Source: Planctomycetaceae bacterium UBA2972
GTDB taxonomy: Bacteria; Planctomycetota; Planctomycetia; Pirellulales; Pirellulaceae
Direction: 5' to 3'
Assembly (NCBI GenBank): GCA_002348315.1
Contig: DEAW01000038.1
Location: forward strand, 7,766 to 71,765
DNA: 64,000 nt
This document shows positions 50,904 through 61,800 of the stretch, piece after piece. Both the position numbers and the translations under genes were made by a program. The notes beneath the pieces are model-generated. The model was not told the origin of the DNA. It was given only the letters and a program-made list of their open reading frames with translations, and made no database searches. Within the stretch, counting starts at the first letter, position 1; every line of letters begins with the position of its first letter.

Positions 50904-51995
50904 TTAGGCCGCTGCCTGGAATCGTTTCTGTTCGGTGAACTGAACTTTGGCTTCTTTTACTAATCTGACAGTCAATTCAGTAATTGTTTGCTGAGCTTTT
51001 TCGATCTCACACAATGACACACCCTCAATGGCTTCCAGTCTCACCATGAATCGCTGGGCCTGTTCGGCGGATAAGGGAGAGGTGATTCGTTGAATGACTT
51101 CACTTGCTGCCCCGGCCAGCGCGAGCAAGAGTGTCTGGTGGTCTATCTGGTGAAATAAATGAGCGAGTGATTTGTCATCCAGTAAGGCAATGTCTTCAAA
51201 ACGCAGGTTTAGACTGACTGGATATTGTGTTTCTCTCTGCAGAGATCTGGAACAGGCATCAACGGGCCCGTCCGTTCTCTTTTGTACATGTAGGTGCTCT
51301 AAACTGCTCAATTCAGTACCGTTGGATTCCATTGCAGACAGTGTGCGGTTGAGGAAATTGTCTTGCGAGACGATTTCAATTGCCGCTGCGGCGTTCTGCT
51401 GAGGCAGATTAAGTTCATGATTCTTTTGTGCCAGGCAATCCTGCATCAGTCTGGTGACCAAATGGAGTTGGGCAGGATGGCATCGAGAGCTATTGGCGAT
51501 GCGTTCAAGTATTTCTGCTTGCTCGCCTGCCGGGAAGTATGAAAGGATCACTCCGGAGAAATCTGCAGGAATGCGTGATAAGACGGTGGCTGCGATCTGC
51601 TTGTGGACATTGCTCAGAAATTGAGCAATGTTTGGTGGAGAGACCTGATACAGAAACTGCAAATCAGAGCTTTGGTGAGGTGTAAAACTGTCCGTTTGAT
51701 TCGCAGGTTTCGGAACGGCTTCAGCTTCCGTCGTCGGCAAAGTTGAATCGTAGTGTTCAGATTGCCCAGGTTCAGATGAAAGCGATTCAGCATGGGGAGT
51801 TTCCGCATAGTCGGCAAGAAACTCTTCAATGACTGTTTCAGAGCCGGATAAATCGTCAGCAGATAGCGAGAGGATCGTTTGTCTGATTCTCTCCCGTTCA
51901 TGAGTATCCAACCTCGCCAGTAGCCCTTCGGATTGCTCGGTATCCAGGCTGGCTACCAGAATGGCGGCTTGTCGTAATGTATAGGGGTCCATCAT
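50904..51995 (-). CDS. fliG: Flagellar motor switch protein FliG, divergent
   Basis: 363 residues. The C-terminal domain is clear: LNLRFEDIALLDDKSLAHLF, then ALAGAASEVIQRITSPLSAE and EAIEGVSLCEIEKAQQTITE. The middle domain is also visible (LQFLYQVSPPNIAQFLSNVH, HKQIAATVLSRIPADFSGVI, EQAEILERIANSS). The N-terminal domain is short, and a Ser/Glu/Pro-rich insertion (about residues 65-110) separates it. FliG transmits torque and joins FliF to the C ring. The start overlaps the fliF stop (ATGA), indicating coupling. Confidence 0.88.
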   Translation of the reverse strand: MMDPYTLRQAAILVASLDTEQSEGLLARLDTHERERIRQTILSLSADDLSGSETVIEEFLADYAETPHAESLSSEPGQSEHYDSTLPTTEAEAVPKPANQTDSFTPHQSSDLQFLYQVSPPNIAQFLSNVHKQIAATVLSRIPADFSGVILSYFPAGEQAEILERIANSSRCHPAQLHLVTRLMQDCLAQKNHELNLPQQNAAAAIEIVSQDNFLNRTLSAMESNGTELSSLEHLHVQKRTDGPVDACSRSLQRETQYPVSLNLRFEDIALLDDKSLAHLFHQIDHQTLLLALAGAASEVIQRITSPLSAEQAQRFMVRLEAIEGVSLCEIEKAQQTITELTVRLVKEAKVQFTEQKRFQAAA

Positions 51996-53419
51996 GATGA
52001 AGTACTACTAATCCATTTCTTCAGAATGTCAGCAGCATCGGCAGGTGCTTCATCGACGAGTGCGTTGAGTTCGTCCTTCAAGGTCGGTTCAAAAGTCGTT
52101 TGCGAGTCAGTCGAGGCAATGATGGGAGGTTTAGCGAGTTGAGGCTCATGACGAATGACAACTCGATCTTCCAATTCGTTTGCAAGTTGTTGCGCGGGAG
52201 GTGCTACGAAAGCTGTTTCCTGCATGCCGTACGCGGCAGATTTCTGATTTGGAGTATGTTTTTGCTTCCAAATCAGAGCAGTAATAAAGCTAAGAGCAAT
52301 CGCAAGCATGACCAATTCCCGCCAAAACTGTGAGACTTCCGTGAATAGAGAAGTACCGCTAAGATTTGTGGAATCCGGTGCGATGTCCATGATGGTGGCA
52401 ACGTGGACTTCGAATTCGTCGATGGTTGAATGTGGAACTACTGGCAAAACGCCACCAACGAGTTCGCTTATGTTCTGTTTGACTTCGTGTGCTGTTGCCT
52501 GACGCTGTTCGGGTGATGTGGCCTGTCGGCTGATGGCCACCTGCTGAATATAGGAATCTGGAATTCCCACTGATACGGTGGCCTTCACTGAATTGATAGA
52601 TTGGTTTGGATTGCTGGTCGTGATGGGATAGAGCCCAACTTCGAGCCGCGTATTGGGAATGTCGACCAATAGATTTGCAATTCGACCTCTCCACCAGCGT
52701 TCATAATTTCGCAAAGCGATATCTAAATCGGAAGCATTGTAATTGGAATCCGCCGCGCCAAACGTATGTCCGGTATTCAGGTCGATGACAACCACATGAT
52801 TGCGATCCAGGCCCGCAAACCGCGCGGCGATGACTTCACGAATCGCTTCAGACATTTCTAAAGTGACTTCACTTTGAGGATTCGCTTTAATGGCAGCTAA
52901 CGCGGTCATTTCTTTCTTTCCGCTGAGTCCACGCTCCTGATGGTCATCGATATTAATTTGGGCCTCTTCGACCCCCGGGATTTGCATGAGGATACGTGCC
53001 AGGTCTTTTTCGCGAGCATTTCTCAAACGCATTTCACGTAAACTGGGAGTGTCGAGAATGCTTCCTCCCTGGAGGACAGAATCAACATCAGAATTGAACG
53101 CATGAGGTTCAAACTTTCCATCAATGGCTGTTAGGTATTCAACACGTTGATCTTTGGGAATGAAGATTTGTTTATTCTTCAATTCCCATTGGTCTAATCC
53201 TGCGGCGACAAAGTGCTGAGTCACCTGAGTGATTTCCGCGTTGGTTAATTCGTGATTACCTAACAGTGGTTCTTGTTCAGTTGCCGAGGAAGTAAACAGT
53301 AGAAGGGATAATGAAACGAATACCAGCAATAGACAACCACCTAAGGCAGTGCGAGTTTTTGGGCTCGCATCGCGATAGTGGTGACGTGCTAATTCAAGAA
53401 AGTGCTGTAAACGATCCAT
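51992..53419 (-). CDS. fliF: Flagellar MS-ring protein FliF
   Basis: 475 residues, shorter than the usual 530-570. The N-terminal transmembrane helix is residues 28-45. The secretin-like RBM1/RBM2 domains (YscJ homology) include EPLLGNHELTNAEITQVTQH, REMRLRNAREKDLARILMQI, GVEEAQINIDDHQERGL and MSEAIREVIAARFAGLDRNH. A second helix lies near residue 380 (FWRELVMLAIALSFITALIW). The cytoplasmic tail (ADAADILKKWI) binds FliG. Shortening comes mainly from the RBM3/beta-collar region, which looks reduced. It follows the HATPase gene by 15 bp. Confidence 0.88.
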   Translation of the reverse strand: MDRLQHFLELARHHYRDASPKTRTALGGCLLLVFVSLSLLLFTSSATEQEPLLGNHELTNAEITQVTQHFVAAGLDQWELKNKQIFIPKDQRVEYLTAIDGKFEPHAFNSDVDSVLQGGSILDTPSLREMRLRNAREKDLARILMQIPGVEEAQINIDDHQERGLSGKKEMTALAAIKANPQSEVTLEMSEAIREVIAARFAGLDRNHVVVIDLNTGHTFGAADSNYNASDLDIALRNYERWWRGRIANLLVDIPNTRLEVGLYPITTSNPNQSINSVKATVSVGIPDSYIQQVAISRQATSPEQRQATAHEVKQNISELVGGVLPVVPHSTIDEFEVHVATIMDIAPDSTNLSGTSLFTEVSQFWRELVMLAIALSFITALIWKQKHTPNQKSAAYGMQETAFVAPPAQQLANELEDRVVIRHEPQLAKPPIIASTDSQTTFEPTLKDELNALVDEAPADAADILKKWISSTSS

Positions 53420-53434
53420 ATTGTTTGCTTGAGG

Positions 53435-54001
53435 TTACGCAGCCTGTTGTCGACTTAGTGTTTGCAGGACGAGCGTGAAAATGGCTCCACCTTTCTGCTG
53501 GTTACCCACTCGAATCCCTCCTCCATGCTTTTCCATCACCGTTCTGACATTGGCCAGGCCCAATCCGGTGGAACCCGGGCGAGTGGTGTAAAACGGCTTA
53601 AATATTTTGTATTCGTTCCCAGGTACGACGCCTGGTCCCTCATCGAGTACATTGATTTCGATCGTCTTTTCTTGTTTGACGATTTCGATGGCCGAGGTGG
53701 AGTTCAGCGGAGCGTTCTCAACAGAATTTGTAAGTAGATTTCCAATGGCCATGGTTAACCACTGGGTATCGCCATAGGTCAATAACATCTCATCAGGATG
53801 ACGGAGCTCAATGTTGGGCGCTTTTTGCTCGTAAGCCTCCAGCACCTGTTGTATCGCAGTGGTCGCAATTTGTTTCACATCCACAACATCCCATTGGGGG
53901 TGTTGTCGTTGAGTGAAAAAACTCAAATTGTCAGAGCCCATTGTCCTGTTTCCAAACTTGCTAAGTACGGTCCGGATAAACGCGGCAAATTTGTACTTCA
54001 T
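53435..54001 (-). CDS. HATPase-only histidine-kinase-like protein
   Basis: About 188 residues from the ATG at 54001; a TTG at 54019 is also possible and neither has a clear ribosome site. Kinase ATP-binding motifs are all present: N box NLLTNSVENA, G1 DEGPGV, F box FKPFYTTR and G2 GSTGLGLANVRTVMEKHGG. Only the second DHp-like helix seems to remain upstream (DNLSFFTQRQHPQWDVVDVK). No H box with a phosphoacceptor His and no sensor domain was found. It could be an anti-sigma-like kinase, a phosphatase, or a remnant of a FlrB/FleS-type flagellar kinase. It heads the operon before fliF. Confidence 0.85.
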   Translation of the reverse strand: MKYKFAAFIRTVLSKFGNRTMGSDNLSFFTQRQHPQWDVVDVKQIATTAIQQVLEAYEQKAPNIELRHPDEMLLTYGDTQWLTMAIGNLLTNSVENAPLNSTSAIEIVKQEKTIEINVLDEGPGVVPGNEYKIFKPFYTTRPGSTGLGLANVRTVMEKHGGGIRVGNQQKGGAIFTLVLQTLSRQQAA

Positions 54002-54038
54002 TGGTGTTCTTTGCGTCAATGCAGATATTCGTTTGCAT

Positions 54039-54054
54039 CGCTCATTTAGGAGCG
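54039..54054. other. Short inverted repeat upstream of the flagellar operon
   Basis: CGCTC (54039-54043) and GAGCG (54050-54054) form a 5-bp stem with a 6-nt loop. It lies about 20 bp upstream of the candidate start of the first flagellar-operon gene and just after the mdh terminator, where the operon promoter is expected. Confidence 0.35.
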
Positions 54055-54055
54055 C

Positions 54056-54093
54056 ATAAAAAGAGGCAGTTACCTCAGTGGATAACTGCCTCT
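54056..54093 (-). terminator. Terminator of mdh
   Basis: On the minus strand AGAGGCAGTTA and TAACTGCCTCT form a perfect 11-bp stem with a 10-nt loop, followed by TTTTTATG. It is 42 bp past the mdh stop and separates mdh from the flagellar operon. Confidence 0.95.
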
Positions 54094-54135
54094 GGAATTG
54101 CCTGAAAGGTAAAGGGGCTTTAAGCCGGAATCGCG

Positions 54136-55092
<957 letters not shown>

Positions 55093-55209
55093 TCAGGCAT
55101 AAAAAATTGTGAATTCAAATAGAGACCATTGCAGACATTGTCGGTGACTCAGTTTCAGCGTCAAGATGTGGCAGACGGAAACTCACCAGAATTACGAATC
55201 GACGATGAT

Positions 55210-56826
55210 TTATGATTCATTGTCCAGCGTGGAAATCAGGTCTGAATCGATGCCACCATCATGTCGAGTATTCTCGGTTTGCTTGTGTATTCCTCGGTCA
55301 GCCCGATTCGTTCGCCATAAAAATCCAGAGATAGTCAGAAGAAATGTCACGAAGCCAATGCCGAGAAAAATGCTGCTGCGAAATGCCTGCTCGGAAGCAC
55401 TTCGATCCACACCGATTTGATGGGCAATAAACAGTGGACTCAACTGAACACGTCCCTCTTGTGTACTAATGGTGCGAGCCGATTGATAGGTCCAGAGTTT
55501 GAAAAAGAATCCGTGCATCCAAACGTCTTCGTGTAAGGAGTTGCTGCGGTACGTACCCAGCTGAATCTCGGTCTGAGCTTGTTTTAATTCTTCAGGAAGC
55601 TGAAGGACGCAGATCTGAACGGGGTAGCGGTGTTTGTAGATTAATCCCGCTTGATCTGCTTCATTGGTTTTGACCTGAATAGCTTCTTCGCCCAAATAAA
55701 CAAAAGCATCGAGCTGCCAGTAATGGTCTAGCCCAAGTCGATGTTGCATTTTTTCGTTGCGGATATCGATGCGAGTGATTTGCCGTACGTCGGCATGGAG
55801 ATTGACCAATTCTCCCTGAAGTTCACGTGTCGCTTGCAGGTAATCGGAAATGGAGGGAGTTGGGACTGACGTATCCTGAGATACCTGTCGAATGGTTTGA
55901 CTGGATTCGGCATCTTTTAATATGCCAAGGATTTGAAAGAATGCTTCCGTATCTGCACTATTCATCGACTTACCGTTGGACCGTCTGAGATCATCGAGCA
56001 AACCAGCATCAAATCCGAACTGGCTCAGCAAGGCAATTCCCTCGTTAATACGCTCGGTTGTTGAAGATTTTTGAGGAAGCCACTCCAGACGCGGGGCTGC
56101 CATGATTACTTCTCGTCGACCGGTTGGATCCTCGGCGATTTTTAACAGGAGTCCATCGACAGCTGCAGGACGGTCGAGCTCGAAGGAGGCGTCAGGTGCC
56201 AGCTCCACGGAGTTTTCTGTTTGCTGTTGATTCGCTTCTACCTGTTGTGTTGTTGTTTTCCACTGCTCCGGGAACCAGGCAATTGGGATTTTTCGAGTGG
56301 CAATCCGGACTGGGATTTCGGAATGGTCTGGTTTGAGCCAGATCCAAAAGAAGGAACGGAATCCGAGTAGTTGAGCGGCTTCTTCGACGACTGGCTGTCG
56401 TTTAATTTTTTTTACCCGGCCCTGGACCCGATAGAAATCGACCCGGTAATCATCAGGCGTTTCCAAAAACGCTTCGAGCAGTGTAGGCGTGTCCAGCGTA
56501 TGATTTGCTGACCAGCGTTTGATGTCGCTGGGATCCAGTCCGTGAAAGTGCCGCAAAACATAGCCTGTGGTGTCGATGTCTTTTCCGGTAACCGGTTCGT
56601 TATCGATAAAAAAGCGAAGCTGGCTGTCTCCAACGCCTGAAATTTCCAGCATCTGCTTTGCCGTCGTGGAATTTGCGATAGAAAATGGAATCACACGGTC
56701 ACTCAGTTGCTCCTGTTGCCAGGGGAGTTCGGAATCGAGCTTTTGCTGAGCCCTCAGCAAGGTCGAAGCCTGGCTCAGTAGGATTCCACACACCAACAGG
56801 AAAAGCGGTCGCTGGGAATCAATCAT
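55210..56826 (-). CDS. Signal-peptide membrane protein with GxFFKxW domain
   Basis: About 538 residues. The start ATG at 56826 (or the adjacent ATG at 56829) follows GGAG at good spacing, and the codons overlap the upstream stop. A signal peptide covers residues 1-26 (LFLLVCGILLSQAS). The lumenal part holds a GRVKKIKR-type strand region and, later, GFFFKLWTY followed by QLSPLFIAHQIGV, matching the upstream gene (GYFFKSWAH, SPLLLARNFDW). One C-terminal transmembrane helix (about residues 480-500, SSIFLGIGFVTFLLTISGFL) precedes a short cytoplasmic tail. No known family or catalytic motif was recognised. Confidence 0.8.
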   Translation of the reverse strand: MIDSQRPLFLLVCGILLSQASTLLRAQQKLDSELPWQQEQLSDRVIPFSIANSTTAKQMLEISGVGDSQLRFFIDNEPVTGKDIDTTGYVLRHFHGLDPSDIKRWSANHTLDTPTLLEAFLETPDDYRVDFYRVQGRVKKIKRQPVVEEAAQLLGFRSFFWIWLKPDHSEIPVRIATRKIPIAWFPEQWKTTTQQVEANQQQTENSVELAPDASFELDRPAAVDGLLLKIAEDPTGRREVIMAAPRLEWLPQKSSTTERINEGIALLSQFGFDAGLLDDLRRSNGKSMNSADTEAFFQILGILKDAESSQTIRQVSQDTSVPTPSISDYLQATRELQGELVNLHADVRQITRIDIRNEKMQHRLGLDHYWQLDAFVYLGEEAIQVKTNEADQAGLIYKHRYPVQICVLQLPEELKQAQTEIQLGTYRSNSLHEDVWMHGFFFKLWTYQSARTISTQEGRVQLSPLFIAHQIGVDRSASEQAFRSSIFLGIGFVTFLLTISGFLWRTNRADRGIHKQTENTRHDGGIDSDLISTLDNES

Positions 56827-58363
56827 CATCCGTCTCCAAATCGTCACTCTCCGGGACATCCGTCGGGATGATCGTATTGGCAGGATCTTGAATCGCTGAG
56901 GCGTCGTCGGCTTTGTTGGCGACAGGTTCGGGAAGTTCTTGTTCTGATAACTGTTGCAGGGATTCGAGTATGTTCGGGCCGACTTCGTCGTCATTAAATG
57001 CAGACAGTGTGCTGTTATCTTTTGAACTGGCCGTTCGGCTTCTCGACGAGTCGTTGTTCCAGATACTTGCCAGATACACTCCCAAGGTGATGACAACCGC
57101 TACGGTCAGTGGGATACCGAAGACTACCCAGGTCGGTATGGAATCGGCAAGCGAAGGATTTTCTTCCGCAGCTTCCAAACGCTGTCCCTTAAACCAGTCG
57201 AAATTTCGAGCAAGAAGTAAGGGCGAGGAATGCATTTTACCGTCTCCACCCTGATGCGCCCATGACTTGAAAAAATAACCAGTGACTTCCACCACGTCTC
57301 CTAGATCCAACGTGGTTGCATCGATGTTTTTGTCGGGTAAGTCCGGGAAGTTTTCCGGAGTCTCCAGACTGTATACGACAAACGGTACCAGAGTCCCACC
57401 GACAGGCTTGATCACGATGACGTTGTAATGGTCAATTTTTAGTTCATTAGGTTGTGCTTGTACTCGATAAGCTTTGCGCACTTCGCCGCGGATCGTGACC
57501 AGACGCCCACGAAATTGAGCCTGCTGTGAACCCAATTCCAAAGCGCTCACTCGGGCTGTTGTACTCGCTTTAATCTCTGAGTAATCAAATGCTTGTAATC
57601 GTTCGAGCATACGAAACCAGGCGATGTCGTCATCGTTTGAAAAGAGTGAATGATCCTTGATCATCGACAGCGCCAGTTGGTCAATGATCAATTGGGTGAA
57701 ACGATACTCGGAATCATACTTGCCCGTATCAGCATCGAGTTCTAGTACTTCCAGGAAGGCTTTGCGGTAGCGTTCGTTCCACTGCTGACGTATTGTTGCC
57801 ACGACGGCGAGCCCCCGGGCCTTTTGCGAATCGGTCAAGGCATTTTCAGAGGCGTTGAGTGAAAGTAAGACTTGCTGGAGATACTTTTGAAACAACTCAT
57901 CGATTTCCTGATAAAGATCCCACCACGTCGTTTTATGTTCGTCGTCCAGCATGATTTCGAGGCGACCTTTACGGAGTGTATCGAGGACTAGCTTCTTTTG
58001 GTTGTAAGTAAGTCGCTTAAAAATGACACTCCACAGATCCAAATAAGTTTCGTGAACATCCAATTCGGTTTGCGAAAAGGTTGCCTTATCCAGGACACCA
58101 TAACTGGTGAGCCGGGGTTTGGCCGGTGACTGGTCATTATCAGTAGCATCGGTTGAATTGATTGGAGGTTTGCCCGCGGGGTCTGAGGATCCAAAAAAGC
58201 TAAACAGGCTGGGGTCACTCACTCTTTCGATGGTAATTACCACGCCCATCAATACAGCAACCATCAACAGCAGCTTGTACTGAACTCGCCGAGAAAAGTA
58301 ATTCGGCGGTGCCTTACGTTGCTCCTGTTCAGCGATTTCTTTAGAAGATCGAAAACGGACCAT
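56819..58363 (-). CDS. Membrane protein with GxFFKxW domain, first of overlapping pair
   Basis: 514 residues. An N-terminal transmembrane helix (about residues 30-48, LLLMVAVLMGVVITI) leads to a helical region (residues 95-260). A beta-rich domain follows: FRGRLVTIRGEVRKAYRV, YNVIVIKPVGGTLVPFVVYS, GDVVEVTGYFFKSWAHQGGD and SPLLLARNFDWF, read as an OB-like fold. A second helix (about residues 415-437, WVVFGIPLTVAVVITLGVYL) precedes an acidic cytoplasmic tail. The stop overlaps the start of the second gene, so the two are translationally coupled. Function is unknown. It is divergent from the TPR-ExbB cluster, separated by 515 bp. Confidence 0.8.
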   Translation of the reverse strand: MVRFRSSKEIAEQEQRKAPPNYFSRRVQYKLLLMVAVLMGVVITIERVSDPSLFSFFGSSDPAGKPPINSTDATDNDQSPAKPRLTSYGVLDKATFSQTELDVHETYLDLWSVIFKRLTYNQKKLVLDTLRKGRLEIMLDDEHKTTWWDLYQEIDELFQKYLQQVLLSLNASENALTDSQKARGLAVVATIRQQWNERYRKAFLEVLELDADTGKYDSEYRFTQLIIDQLALSMIKDHSLFSNDDDIAWFRMLERLQAFDYSEIKASTTARVSALELGSQQAQFRGRLVTIRGEVRKAYRVQAQPNELKIDHYNVIVIKPVGGTLVPFVVYSLETPENFPDLPDKNIDATTLDLGDVVEVTGYFFKSWAHQGGDGKMHSSPLLLARNFDWFKGQRLEAAEENPSLADSIPTWVVFGIPLTVAVVITLGVYLASIWNNDSSRSRTASSKDNSTLSAFNDDEVGPNILESLQQLSEQELPEPVANKADDASAIQDPANTIIPTDVPESDDLETDDD

Positions 58364-58878
58364 AAACCACGATTTATTGATAGAGGGGATGAGTAATTCT
58401 ATTCTAGCAGTATGCTTGAATTCGAGGAAATGAGTAGCAGGTTACAAGAGATTGAATCTTGTGATGTTGGCTGTCATGAAAATTCTTGCTGTTGCTGTCT
58501 GGAATGTTGTATCTGCCGGGTTGCAGATTTGGATTTACAGGTGATTCCCCAAAGTGTCTTTTTGGTGGGGGCCGTCCGGTTCATTGTTAGTTCAGGGGGA
58601 ATGGGTAAATAGCTTGGACGTATTTAAGGGGATTTGAGTACTTTTAGGAGCGATAGAGATTCATACTATAGTGATTTGATACTTGAATCAGCCGCCCGAT
58701 ATTAATAGGCTAGTAGCATGGCTAATGTTAAAGAACTGTGGTGGGGAACTGCTGTTCGGAAAACGCTGGCCATCCAGGCTTTTCGACTAACAGGAATAGA
58801 GTAAAAAGTCGATTCAGATTTTGTTTTTCGACAAATCTCCGACACTCTGTATTCAGTGCAACCAGGATTTTCCAAACT
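58364..58878. other. Divergent intergenic region, GxFFKxW pair and TPR-ExbB cluster
   Basis: 515 bp that should hold promoters for both divergent operons. A 66-codon Cys-rich frame at 58412-58612 has no ribosome site and is judged chance. No strong -35/-10 pair, RNA gene or repeat was recognised. Confidence 0.4.
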
Positions 58879-61800
58879 ATGATTAAGCGACTGAGCTATC
58901 TGCTTTTCATGATGCTCGCCGTAGTTGCTCACGCTTGCACTTCGCTAAAGGCAGAAGAGCCGGCGAGTGCATTTTTGCAAGAGTTACGTAATCAAAGATA
59001 TTATGAGCTGGCCGAGTACTATCTCGATGTTCAGGTTGGCAAAGAGATGCTCTCACCCGAATTTCGTTCCAAAATTGATTTGGAACGAGCGATGGTGATT
59101 CTCAGTGGTGCCCGTGCCATTGCCAATGGTGCCGAGCGTGAGAAAAAGTTTGCCGAAGCGCAGACATTGCTGGAGCGTTTTTCAGCTGGTACGGAGGACT
59201 CAGATCTCAAAATCCAATCGAATAATGAGTTGGGCAATCTGCTTTTCCAACGAGCAAAACTGGTGGAATTCGAGGGTACTAAAGAAGAGAACGCGCCTCG
59301 TAAAGCCGAGTTTATTACCCGGACTCGTGACCTGCTGACCAAAGCCCGTGACATCTATGTGTCCGGTCGAGATCAGTTAAAAGCTGAGTTGGAATCGATT
59401 CCGAAGGTGTTGGATCCTAAAACCGAAAAGGTCCAGATTGAGAGGCGGGATGCTCTCTATGGCGAGTATCTTCAGTTGGTAGTCACGACCAGCAAACTAC
59501 TAGAAGAAATTGCTCAAACTTATCCCTCCGACGCGCCGGAATACAAATCAAACTATGAAGAAGCGATCACCGAGTATGACTCCATTGCCTCGCGGTTTCG
59601 ACGTAAAGGCGTAGGTATTGTTGCCCTGGTTTCTCAGGGGCGTTGTTATCTGGCCATCGGTGATACGAAGCAGGCATTGAGTTACCTTCAGGATGTTATT
59701 GACCAACGTGAGACTCCGGCCTTTCGCAATATCGTCAACCTGGCCATGCCTTTATATATGAAAACACTCGTCGCAGTGGAGAAGACTGAAGATGCGATTT
59801 CGATGGGAGTTGAATGGAACGAAGGTATCCGTCCGAATGAATTAACCAATGAAGAATGGCATGCTTTTCAGTTGGAGCTTGCCAGAACCTACCGAGTGAA
59901 AGCGGACACCATCAATTCGGAAAAGCCGAATGATGTGGAAGCCCGCAAAGCCTACGTCAAAGCACGAACGCTCGCACAAAATATACTGCGTTATCCGGGC
60001 AAGCACAAACAGGACGCGCGGGACTTGCTGGCTTCTTTACCAAACCTGCCCGGAGCGGTTGAAGAAGAGGATAATCCTCCTCAGAATTTCGCCGAAGCAT
60101 TGGCCAAGGGTAAAGAACTCATGGAATCAGCTCAGGCGATGGAATTTACGATCAAGACGCTGCCGGACACGATCGCGAATGAACAGGACGAAGCGAACAA
60201 GCAGGTGTTGGTCGCTCAGCTGAATGAAGCCAGACAGAATTACGGCGATACGCAAAATGCTGCCGTTGCGAATTACGAATTAGCTTTGGCGTTTACCGAT
60301 GCCGAGACACCGATCGCAGCTCTTCAGGAAGTTTATTATTACCTCACGTTCATCAACTACAGCCGTGGTAATTATTATGAAGCGATTGTCCTGGGCGAAT
60401 ACCTTGCTCGCAAATACCCCGGTGAATCCGGTGCCCTGCCCTGTGCCAAAATTGTGCTGAATTGCTACCAACTGCTGTACAACGAAGCATTAGAGGATCA
60501 GCGAGCGTTTGAGGTTAACGGATTGATTGATATTGCCGAGTATACGATTCAGAATTGGGAACAAAGCGAAGAAGCCAATGACGCTCGCCGTCGACTCGTC
60601 CCCTACATGATCGAAGCCGGTCAGATTGATAAAGCCAAGCAATACACCAATCAGATTCCGGAAGAAGCTCCGGAAAGACTCGAATCTGAACTGCGAATTG
60701 GAAGAACGCTTTGGTTTCAGTATCGTCGTGATTCCCGGGAGGCCACTTCGTTACGACGAGAAGCTCCGAGTTCGCCCCGGATTGCCGAGTTGGAGCAAAA
60801 TCTGCCAACCTTAAAATCCTCAGCGGGGGAAATGCTAGAGGCAGCCGGAGCTCGCTTAATGGCCGGAACCGGCTTGAAAATTAGTAACTCCAATGTTGCC
60901 GCATTACTCTCTCTCAGTCAGTATTACATCGAAGCTGATAAACCGGAGTTGGCAGTTCAGCATCTTGAGAATGAAAACTATGGATTGTTAAGTCTGATTC
61001 AAAAGAAGGATCCTGTGGCTAGCAAGCCCAGTACCATGGAACCTGCCTTCCGTACTGCTTTAGCAGGCTATATGTCGACGCTGGGGGGAGAGAATGGTGT
61101 CGCCAACATTGAAAAAGCCAAGGCTGTCATGCAGTTGCTCAATTCAGTGGTCGGAGAGACACCTGAAGGTAAGAAACGGTTGGTCAGCATTTATTTCACA
61201 CTTGCCCGGGACCTGGAAGACCAGTTGAATGCAGCGGAAACGGTAGAGAAGAAGAATGTGTTGGCTGCAGGTTTTGAGACGTTCCTGAATGAAGTTGGTG
61301 CCACGGGTACGGAATTCAGTATTCGTTACTGGGCTGCCTCCACGATGCAGGGCCTGGGGACAAGCTTCGAGGCCAATGGAACGGTCACGCCGAAATCCCA
61401 GGATTACTACAACAAGTCCGTGGCATTGTTTCAAAAGATCGCTGAACAGGGAAAAGGTGATTTAGCCTGGGTCAATGAAGATGAAACAACTGGCAAAGCC
61501 TATCTCGCTCAAATTCGCATGAACATGGCACAGGTCATGAAAAAACTAGGTCAGCACAAAGAGGCTTCCCGGGAATTGGCAACGATCCTGCTCGAGACTC
61601 CCTCCAATGTGTCGGTGCAAATCGAAGCGGCTAAAACCTATAACGCCATTGGAACGCAGGGCGGAGACAATGCCGAACAACAGTTTCTCTATGCGATCGG
61701 CGGATCCTATCCGATGGACGACGGCGAGAATCTGGTTTGGGGCTGGCGTAAGCTGAGTACGCTTACTCAGGGCAAGGAGCAATTTACCAAAGAGTACTAT

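Noticed and set aside
58412..58612. Cys-rich 66-codon open frame in the divergent intergenic region
   Set aside because: No ribosome site, no signal peptide, and the composition looks random; position between two promoters makes a gene unlikely.
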